Source: Paractinoplanes brasiliensis
GTDB lineage: Bacteria; Actinomycetota; Actinomycetes; Mycobacteriales; Micromonosporaceae
NCBI RefSeq assembly: GCF_004362215.1
Contig: NZ_SNWR01000002.1
Span: 1,054,001 to 1,118,000, forward strand
Direction of reading: 5' to 3'
DNA: 64,000 nucleotides
A program made the translations under genes and the position numbers. The notes under the pieces are model-generated. The model ran no database searches and was not told the origin of the DNA. It saw nothing but the letters and a program-made list of their open reading frames with translations. Positions 58,179 to 64,000 of the stretch are shown in pieces (the first letter of the stretch is position 1; each line of letters begins with the position of its first letter).

Positions 58179-59060
58179 GTGTCGTACAGCGACGTGTACA
58201 CCAGCGGCGGCCGCCGCCTGCGCTACGAGGTGTCCGGTGCCCGTGACGGGGTTCCGGTCTTCCTGCTCCACGGCACCCCAGGCAGCCGCGTCGGGCCCAA
58301 GCCGCGCGCCGGGGTGCTCTACCGTCTCGGCATCCGGCTGATCAGCTACGACCGACCCGGTTACGGCGGCTCCGACCGGCACCGCGGCCGCTCGGTGGCC
58401 GACTGCGCGGGTGACATCGCCGCGATCGCCGACGACCTGGGCCTCGACAAGTTCACCGTCGTCGGGCGTTCCGGCGGCGGCCCGCACGCGCTGGCCGCGG
58501 CCGCGTTGCTGCCCGAGCGCGTGACCCGCGCCGCGGTGCTGGTCAGCCTGGCCCCGCGCGACGCCGAGATCGACTGGTTCGGCGGCATGATGCCGTCCAA
58601 CGCGCAGGAGTTCGGCACCTCCGCGCAGGACGAGTCCCGCCTGGTCGAGAGCCTGCGGTTTCAGGCCGACCGCACGCGTCGCCGCCCGGTGAGCCTGCTC
58701 GAGGCGCTGCGGCAGGAGATCGCCGGGCCCGACCTGTCCGTGGTGCGTGACCTGATGATGCAGCAGCTCCTGGTCGAGACGTACGCCGAGGCGATGCGCG
58801 GCGGCCCGTACGGGTGGATCGACGACGTGCTGGCCAACCGCCGCGACTGGGGTTTCCGCCTCGGCGCCATCAAGCAGCCCGTACGCGTGTGGCACGGCGC
58901 CGAGGACAACTGCGTCCCGCCCGCGCACGCCCGCTGGCTGGCCGAACGCATCCCGAACGCCGAGCTCACCGTCCAGACCGGCACGGCTCACTTCGGCGCC
59001 GTGGAGATCCTCCCCGAGATCCTGTCGTGGCTGGCCCAGCCCACCGAGGTGCTTGTGTGA
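58179..59060 (+). CDS. alpha/beta hydrolase
   Basis: A 293-residue alpha/beta-hydrolase with VFLLHGTPGSRVGPKPRA (oxyanion), ISYDRPGYGGSDRH, nucleophile elbow VGRSGGGPHALAAAA, an acid in WHGAEDNCVPPAH, and the catalytic His in TGTAHFGAVEIL. GTG 58179 is chosen over GTG 58173 since the latter overlaps the GAGGAG ribosome site (58168-58173). It shares subfamily motifs with the transposon-borne hydrolase at 8987. Its stop overlaps the next hydrolase (GTGA). Substrate unknown. Confidence 0.88.
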   Translation: MSYSDVYTSGGRRLRYEVSGARDGVPVFLLHGTPGSRVGPKPRAGVLYRLGIRLISYDRPGYGGSDRHRGRSVADCAGDIAAIADDLGLDKFTVVGRSGGGPHALAAAALLPERVTRAAVLVSLAPRDAEIDWFGGMMPSNAQEFGTSAQDESRLVESLRFQADRTRRRPVSLLEALRQEIAGPDLSVVRDLMMQQLLVETYAEAMRGGPYGWIDDVLANRRDWGFRLGAIKQPVRVWHGAEDNCVPPAHARWLAERIPNAELTVQTGTAHFGAVEILPEILSWLAQPTEVLV

Positions 59061-59728
59061 GCATGTTCGTGCTGGTGCCCGGCGCCTGGCACGGCGGCTG
59101 GTGGTACGAGCCGCTCGCGGCCGGGTTGCACGAGCTGGGGCACACCGCCGAGTGCGTGACGCTCGCCGGGTTGTGGCCGCACGACGACCTGACCCGGCGG
59201 CCGGTCAACCTCAGCACCCACGTCGAGCAGGTCGCCGAGCTGGTGTCCGACCTGACCGCGGGCGGCGGGCAGGTCGTGATGGTCGGGCACAGCTACGGCG
59301 GGCAGGTGATCAACGGCGCCGCCGACCGGGACCCGTCGAGGGTCAGCGCGCTCGTGCATCTCGACACCGACGTCGTGGAGGACGGCGAGTCCTGCTGGGA
59401 CGTCACGACCGAGGCCAACCGGCAGTACTTCCTCGACTCGGTCGGCGGGGACGGACTGGGGCTGGCGCCGATGCCGTTCTTCGACGAACGGGCCCGCCCG
59501 CACCCGTTCGCGACGCTGCTCGAGAAGAGCCGGCTCACCGGGGCGTGGCGGCAGGTCCCGGTCAAACGGTACGCGGCCGCGCTGGACACCCCGGGCGGCC
59601 TGCAGGCGCCGGCCACGATGGAACGGCTGCGCAACGACCCGGACTGGCACTACGAGGAGTGGCCGGTCACCCACAACGTCCTGCGCGACGGCCCCGGCCG
59701 CGTCCTGGACCTGCTCCGCGACCTGTGA
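59057..59728 (+). CDS. alpha/beta hydrolase (short, MhpC/esterase-like)
   Basis: A 223-residue hydrolase. The N-terminus MSMFVLVPGAWHGGWWYEPL is the GAWHGxW oxyanion loop of plant-esterase-like bacterial enzymes. The nucleophile elbow is VMVGHSYGGQVINGA (GHSYGG). The acid is probably in VHLDTDVVEDG, and the His near WPVTHNVLRDGPGRVL replaces the usual GHxP motif. GTG 59057 overlaps the upstream hydrolase stop, so the two are co-translated and may act on related substrates. Confidence 0.85.
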   Translation: MSMFVLVPGAWHGGWWYEPLAAGLHELGHTAECVTLAGLWPHDDLTRRPVNLSTHVEQVAELVSDLTAGGGQVVMVGHSYGGQVINGAADRDPSRVSALVHLDTDVVEDGESCWDVTTEANRQYFLDSVGGDGLGLAPMPFFDERARPHPFATLLEKSRLTGAWRQVPVKRYAAALDTPGGLQAPATMERLRNDPDWHYEEWPVTHNVLRDGPGRVLDLLRDL

Positions 59729-59817
59729 GGCCGAGGCCGAGGATCTCTGACCTCACGGCTGGTGCGGCGTAAGCAGCCATGTCGAGGCCAGATGTTTCCG
59801 TGGATCAGCATCGCTCC

Positions 59818-60438
59818 TCAGCGGTTGGCAACGGAGGGTTCACGAAGTGCGGCCAGCACGACGCCGTCGATGATCGAGAGCATGAACTCCTCGTCGACGA
59901 CCTGCTGCATGAAGAACGCGCGGTAGGCCGCCATCGACGGAATCACCTGCGCCAGAGCGTCGAGGTTGTGCGGCGGGGCGTACTCGCCTCGATCGACGGC
60001 CCGCTGGATCAGGAACCGGTAGGCCGCCGTCGACGGGTCGACGATGGCCTTGGTCACGGCGTCCACGGCCCTCGGGCTGCGGGTAATCATGGCCGAGACA
60101 CTGCTCAGGATGCGCAGGCGCCGCTCGCTGCCGCCCATCCAGTTCGGGTCCAGCAGGGCCAGGAAGTCCGTGCGCAGTGTGCCGGTGTCCGGCAGGCCGT
60201 CGGGGCCCAGGTCGGCCGAGTCAGTGCAGGCGATGGCGGCCAGGATCAGCTCGTCCTTGCTGTCCCAGCGGCGGTAGATGGTGTGCCTTCCCGCTCCGGC
60301 CCGGGCCGCGACCAACTCGATGGTGACGTCGGCGTAGTCCGTCTCCGCGAGCACGTCGAGGGTGGCCCGGAGGATCTGCGCGTCTTTCTCAGGGTCGCGC
60401 CGGCGTCCGGCCTTGCCCGCCGTGGGAGTGCTGGTCAT
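59818..60438 (-). CDS. TetR-family regulator
   Basis: A 206-residue repressor. The HTH is DAQILRATLDVLAETDYADV with TIELVAARAGAGRHTIYRRW; the C-terminal ligand domain is helical and ends EEFMLSIIDGVVLAALREPS. ATG 60438. Divergent from a SnoaL-like gene, with an 18-bp perfect palindrome in the gap (60465-60482), so it probably represses that gene and itself. Confidence 0.91.
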   Translation of the reverse strand: MTSTPTAGKAGRRRDPEKDAQILRATLDVLAETDYADVTIELVAARAGAGRHTIYRRWDSKDELILAAIACTDSADLGPDGLPDTGTLRTDFLALLDPNWMGGSERRLRILSSVSAMITRSPRAVDAVTKAIVDPSTAAYRFLIQRAVDRGEYAPPHNLDALAQVIPSMAAYRAFFMQQVVDEEFMLSIIDGVVLAALREPSVANR

Positions 60439-60464
60439 CCCGTGATGGTACGCACCAAAGGTTG

Positions 60465-60482
60465 CGGCACTGACTAGTGCCG
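60465..60482. promoter_or_regulatory. TetR operator CGGCACT-GACT-AGTGCCG
   Basis: Perfect 7-bp arms with a 4-nt spacer. It lies just before a TATTAG -10-like hexamer (60483-60488) for the SnoaL-like gene, so repressor binding would block that promoter; the tetR start is 27 bp away on the other side. Confidence 0.7.
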
Positions 60483-60527
60483 TATTAGCGTCGGAGCGTC
60501 CCGCCGATCCGATCCAGGAGAACCACC

Positions 60528-60965
60528 ATGCACAGCAACGACGTTCAGGAACTGCTCGACCGCGCCGCCATCACCGACACGCTGTACCGGATCGCCCGCG
60601 CGATGGACAGCAAGGACTGGGAACTGCTCGCGGCCGGCTACACCGAGGATGCCCAGGGCGACTACGTCAACGCAGCCGCCAGCGGGAATGCGGAGATCGT
60701 CGAGGGCGCCCGGGCCTTTCTGGGGCCGCTCGATGTGACCCATCACGCCGTGCACAACATCGAGATCAGCATCGACGGCGACGTCGCCACCACCCACGCC
60801 ACGATGACGGCCCAGCATGTGCGGGGTGGAGAGCAGTTCCTGCTGGGCGGCGCCTATGACGACACCTTCCGGCGTACCGAGCAGGGCTGGCAGATCAGCA
60901 ACCGTCGCATCCGGGGCCTCTGGAGCACAGGGGACCCGGCCGTTCTCACGGTGCCTGTCTCCTGA
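60528..60965 (+). CDS. SnoaL-like/NTF2-fold protein
   Basis: A 145-residue cone-shaped NTF2-fold protein. MHSNDVQELLDRAAITDTLY then RIARAMDSKDWELLAAGYTE is the SnoaL-like N-terminal helix with Asp in YTEDAQ. HHAVHNIEISIDGDVATTHA and DDTFRRTEQGWQISNRRIRG make up the sheet. Such proteins serve as cyclases, hydroxylating or dehydrating enzymes, or ligand binders (scytalone-dehydratase-like). ATG 60528 has CAGGAG about 8 nt upstream. Controlled by the adjacent TetR; ligand unknown. Confidence 0.85.
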   Translation: MHSNDVQELLDRAAITDTLYRIARAMDSKDWELLAAGYTEDAQGDYVNAAASGNAEIVEGARAFLGPLDVTHHAVHNIEISIDGDVATTHATMTAQHVRGGEQFLLGGAYDDTFRRTEQGWQISNRRIRGLWSTGDPAVLTVPVS

Positions 60966-61084
60966 GTCGATCGGTGCGTGAGGGCGTGCTCGGCGGACCA
61001 CGACGATGGCCCGGTCGAGGAAGTCGGTGCGCGGTCCGGTCCGGTACAGGGTGATCTTCCCCGAGGTCGCGGATGCGCCTGGTC

Positions 61085-64000
61085 CTAGAAGGGGTGCGGG
61101 TCCAGGGTGCGGTGCACGTAACGGCCCTCCCGCAGCGCCTCCACGGCCGGGTGGGTCTCGCCCAGGGCCTCGCGCAGGCGGCGCAGCGCGTCGCGTTCGG
61201 CGCCGGCGTTGCGGCCCTCGACGTCGGCTCGGATCAGGGTCAGGTTGGCCACCGCGCGGGCCGTGTCGGGGTGCTCGGGGCCCAGCAGGCGTTCGATGCG
61301 TTCGGTGACCGGGACGATCATCGCGTACGCCTCGGGGACGGCGCCCCACTCGGCCGTGAAGATGGCCTGGTTCATGCGGGCCGCGAGGGTGTACGGGTGG
61401 TCGGGGCCCAGACGCCGTTCGAAGCTGTCGGCCGCCTCGCCGGCCAGGCGGCGCGCGGTGCCCAGGTCGCCGGTCGCGCGGGCCACCGTGGAGCGGTTGT
61501 TCAGGCAGGTCAGCGTGTGCGGGTGGGAGGCGCCGAGGCTGGTCCGGTAGGACCGTTCGACCCGGGCCATCTCGTCGGCCGCCGTGTCGGGCTCGCCGAT
61601 CGCGGCCAGGCTGACCGCGCGGCTCAGGCGGCAGGCCAGGGTTTCCGGGCTGTCCGGGCCGAGCAGCCGGTTCAGGTTGTCGTACGCGGTGTCGAGCCGG
61701 TTGGCCGCTTCCCGGTTGCGCCCGGCGCTGCGTTCGGAGACCGCCAGGTTGGCCATCACGCTGTACGTGCGGGGCGAGTTGTCGCCGAACGCCTGCCGGG
61801 TGCGGTTGAGGATGTCGGTCAGCAGCGTGATCGACTCCAGGTACTCGCCGGCCTCGCGCAGGTCACGGCCGAAGTTGGAGCCGACCGACAGGGTTTGGGT
61901 GTGGTGTTCGCCCAGCACCAGAGTGCACCGCTCGTACAGGTGGCGTTCGCGGTCGCGGGCCTCGCGCACCCGCCCGGACAGCCGCAGCGAGCTGGCCAGG
62001 TTGTTCATCGCCATCATGGTGCGCAGCACGTCCTCGCCGAAGATCTCCGTCCAGGCGGCGGTGGTCTGCTCGTCGAGGCGCAGCGCGTCGGCGTACAGGC
62101 CCAGGGCGCGCAGTGAGGCGCCGAGCCCGCCGGCCGTGGTGAGCGTGTTCGGGTGCTGGTCGCCGAGCAGTTCACGCTGCTCGGCCAGGACCTTCTCGTC
62201 GAGCGCACGGGCCTCGGCGAAGTCGGCCCGGTCGCGCAGGATGTTGGCCAGGTGGAACTGCAGCTGCAGCAGTTGCCGGCTCAGCGACGCGCGGGCGGCG
62301 TCGCCGGGCAGTTCGTCGCGCAGCTCGGTCCAGCGGCGCACGTACTCCTCGGCCAGGCGGCGGCCGTCGTTGTAGCCGCCGGACTGCCACACGTACCGGA
62401 CCCGGTCGATGATCAGCCGGCGGACCGATTCGGAGTGCGACAGGTGGGCCCGCGACGCCTCCAGGTGCGGCCACAGCTGCCGGAACCGGGCCCAGGTGGC
62501 CGGGTCGTCGACCTCGCCGGTCGGGCGGGCCGCCGCGAGCACCAGGTGCACCTCGCGGCGGGCGTCGTCGCGTTCTTCCGGGCTGAGCCGCTGCCGGACG
62601 ACGTGCTGCACGATGCGGTGCACGTGGATCTGCCCGCCGCCGATGTCGAGCTTGAGCAGCGCCAGCCGGTTGATCTGCTGCACGAGGGCGCCGCGGTACA
62701 TGGGGTCGGTGACCATCGGGTCGAGCGGGCTGAGCAGCTCGGCCATCCGGTCGCTGTAGATCAGGTCGAGGGCGATCTGCGGCGCCAGCACCGAACAGAG
62801 CGTGAGCAGCCGGTACGCCGCGACGGAGCGCTCCTCGAGGCGTTTGAGCGACAGGTCCCACACCGATTCCAGGTTGGCCGGGCCGTACCGTTCGATGTGC
62901 TCGAGGTAGTCGTCGATGGGTGCGCCGGTGTCGGCCAGCCACGCGCCCGCGGCGGCGACCGCGATCGGCAGGTCACCCAGCAGCTCGGCCAGCCGCGACG
63001 CGTCCTCGGTGCGCAGGCTGGGCACCCGTTTGCGCAGGTGGGCGACGCTTTCCCGGCGGTCGAAGACGTCGACCTGCACGACCTGGGCGCGTTCGCCCCA
63101 GGCGGCGTCGCGGGAGGTGACGATGACGTGGCCGCCGGGGCCGCTGGGCAGGAACCGGGTGACCGCCGCGATGTCCTCGGCGTTGTCGAAGATGACCAGC
63201 CAGCGGCCCAGGGTGCGGCCGCGGCGCAGGGCGCCCAGCACGGCCTGGGCCTGGTCGGCGATGCCGCCGTCGGGGGCGAGGCCGAGTTCGCGGGCGAGGT
63301 CGGACAGCTGGGTGTCGACGAACGTGACCGGGTCGGCGTCGATCCACCACACGAAGTCGTACGCGTTGCGGAAGCGGTGGGCGTACTCCATGGCGACCTG
63401 GGTCTTGCCGATGCCGCCCATGCCCTGCAGCGCCACCGGCGACGCGCCCGAGAGCACCACCGGGCTGCTGCTGCTCTGCAACTGGTCGCGCAGGTCGAGC
63501 AGGTCCTTCTCGCGGCCGGTGAACTGCACGTTGCGGATGGGGGCGTTGAACAGCACCGTCGAACGGCCCGGGAAACGCAGCCCGATGCGGCCGCGGTCGA
63601 ACTCGTCGACGGGGTGCCCGACCAGCCGCAGCAGCCGTCCTACCGCCGCCTCCTCGGTCTGGCCGACCAGGAACGCCGAGTCGCGTTCGGACTGCCCCCG
63701 CAGGGCGCTCACGTCGGCGACGTAGACGACCAGGGGCGTACGGGGGTCCCGGCCGGACGGCACCCGGGCCTGCTCGGCGAGCGCGTTGGCGCCGGAGACC
63801 ACGGTCAGCGGGCGGCCCTCGGGGGTGGGCACGCTGTCGGCGTCCGGGTCGACGGCGACCGCGTTGACGGTGACCCCGGCCGTCTGCAGCACCTTCGCGA
63901 TCCACTCGGCCCAGATCCGGTCGTCGGGCGCGTACCGCAGGGCGATCGTGGACTCCGGCAGGACCGCCGGGCGCACGAACCGGGCCGCCGTGCGTTCGCG
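61085..64000 (-). CDS. FxsT-like NB-ARC/TPR protein (5' end beyond window)
   Basis: 972 codons are visible and the frame is open past base 64000. A TIR-like segment comes first (ESTIALRYAPDDRIWAEWIA, then PLVVYVADVSALRGQSERDS), then NB-ARC: P-loop ALQGMGGIGKTQVAMEYAHR, WLVIFDNAED, HVIVTSRD, GDLPIAVAAAGAWLAD. A long tetratricopeptide array follows (repeats such as ALDEKVLAEQRELLGDQHPN, LYERCTLVLGEHHTQTLSVG), ending RYVHRTLDPHPF. The layout matches the FxSxx-COOH-system TPR protein FxsT. The small FxSxx peptide gene and radical SAM partner are not in the window. Confidence 0.85.
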   Translation of the reverse strand, partial: RERTAARFVRPAVLPESTIALRYAPDDRIWAEWIAKVLQTAGVTVNAVAVDPDADSVPTPEGRPLTVVSGANALAEQARVPSGRDPRTPLVVYVADVSALRGQSERDSAFLVGQTEEAAVGRLLRLVGHPVDEFDRGRIGLRFPGRSTVLFNAPIRNVQFTGREKDLLDLRDQLQSSSSPVVLSGASPVALQGMGGIGKTQVAMEYAHRFRNAYDFVWWIDADPVTFVDTQLSDLARELGLAPDGGIADQAQAVLGALRRGRTLGRWLVIFDNAEDIAAVTRFLPSGPGGHVIVTSRDAAWGERAQVVQVDVFDRRESVAHLRKRVPSLRTEDASRLAELLGDLPIAVAAAGAWLADTGAPIDDYLEHIERYGPANLESVWDLSLKRLEERSVAAYRLLTLCSVLAPQIALDLIYSDRMAELLSPLDPMVTDPMYRGALVQQINRLALLKLDIGGGQIHVHRIVQHVVRQRLSPEERDDARREVHLVLAAARPTGEVDDPATWARFRQLWPHLEASRAHLSHSESVRRLIIDRVRYVWQSGGYNDGRRLAEEYVRRWTELRDELPGDAARASLSRQLLQLQFHLANILRDRADFAEARALDEKVLAEQRELLGDQHPNTLTTAGGLGASLRALGLYADALRLDEQTTAAWTEIFGEDVLRTMMAMNNLASSLRLSGRVREARDRERHLYERCTLVLGEHHTQTLSVGSNFGRDLREAGEYLESITLLTDILNRTRQAFGDNSPRTYSVMANLAVSERSAGRNREAANRLDTAYDNLNRLLGPDSPETLACRLSRAVSLAAIGEPDTAADEMARVERSYRTSLGASHPHTLTCLNNRSTVARATGDLGTARRLAGEAADSFERRLGPDHPYTLAARMNQAIFTAEWGAVPEAYAMIVPVTERIERLLGPEHPDTARAVANLTLIRADVEGRNAGAERDALRRLREALGETHPAVEALREGRYVHRTLDPHPF

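Noticed and set aside
1..64000. CRISPR arrays, rRNA or tRNA genes
   Set aside because: No regularly spaced direct repeats and no cloverleaf or rRNA-like segments were recognised in the window.

Overview
The window is high-GC DNA with short intergenic gaps, many 4-nt ATGA/GTGA gene overlaps and frequent GTG/TTG starts. Gene content is that of a filamentous actinomycete: a two-dynamin operon, a SARP/NB-ARC/TPR regulator, an FxsT-like protein, DUF5999- and DUF6319-like small proteins, and several genes that appear to be leaderless. A FliA/WhiG-type sigma factor together with abundant CGTACG-containing codons suggests Micromonosporaceae, perhaps an Actinoplanes relative. That assignment is inference; no rRNA or other marker is present.

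Layout. 1-5.2 kb: an MFS transporter cut by the window edge, then an operon of two dynamin-like GTPases and an acidic protein. 5.4-12.6 kb: two overlapping LuxR-type regulators lead into a histidine-phosphatase gene that is split by a ~3.1-kb ISL3-type transposon carrying an alpha/beta hydrolase. A 7-bp target duplication flanks the element, and a frameshifted glyoxalase-like gene follows. 12.6-18.7 kb: single housekeeping or stress genes, ending in the OhrR/Ohr organic-peroxide pair. 18.7-20.8 kb: a tyrosine recombinase diverging from an endonuclease VII-like gene, a likely mobile remnant. 20.8-22.7 kb: a paired SMR efflux operon, a two-domain glyoxalase-like protein, and a Gdx/SugE guanidinium exporter behind a guanidine-III riboswitch. 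22.8-31.2 kb: PlsC, FliA-type sigma, an ABC-transporter/two-component operon, a 2H phosphoesterase, and a hydrolase/TetR pair with two palindromic operators. 31.3-34.7 kb: UppP, a XerC/D recombinase and an ABC-F protein.

34.9-40.0 kb is a five-gene operon: two IucA/IucC (NIS siderophore) synthetases, a SbnH-like PLP decarboxylase, a deaminase-fold protein with HAD in place of HAE, and a Nudix hydrolase. The second synthetase has a frameshift. This is the most interesting biosynthetic locus here. 40.8-45.1 kb: a secreted FG-GAP repeat protein diverges from the SARP regulator. 45.4-49.3 kb: peptide deformylase, an ECF sigma with a membrane partner, an internally deleted DHFR-like pseudogene, a PabB-like enzyme and a DUF5999-like protein. 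49.5-53.5 kb: glycine dehydrogenase GcvP under a glycine riboswitch, diverging from an aldo-keto reductase. 53.5-64 kb: a broken nucleotidyltransferase, an AbiEii-like nucleotidyltransferase, a Ski2/Mtr4-like helicase, two overlapping hydrolases, a TetR/SnoaL-like pair with a palindromic operator, and a 3'-complete FxsT-like NB-ARC/TPR protein that runs off the end.

At least five genes are broken (histidine phosphatase, VOC protein, NIS synthetase B, DHFR-like, nucleotidyltransferase). The one-base frameshifts could be sequencing errors. The transposon split and the DHFR-like deletion are structural and look real.
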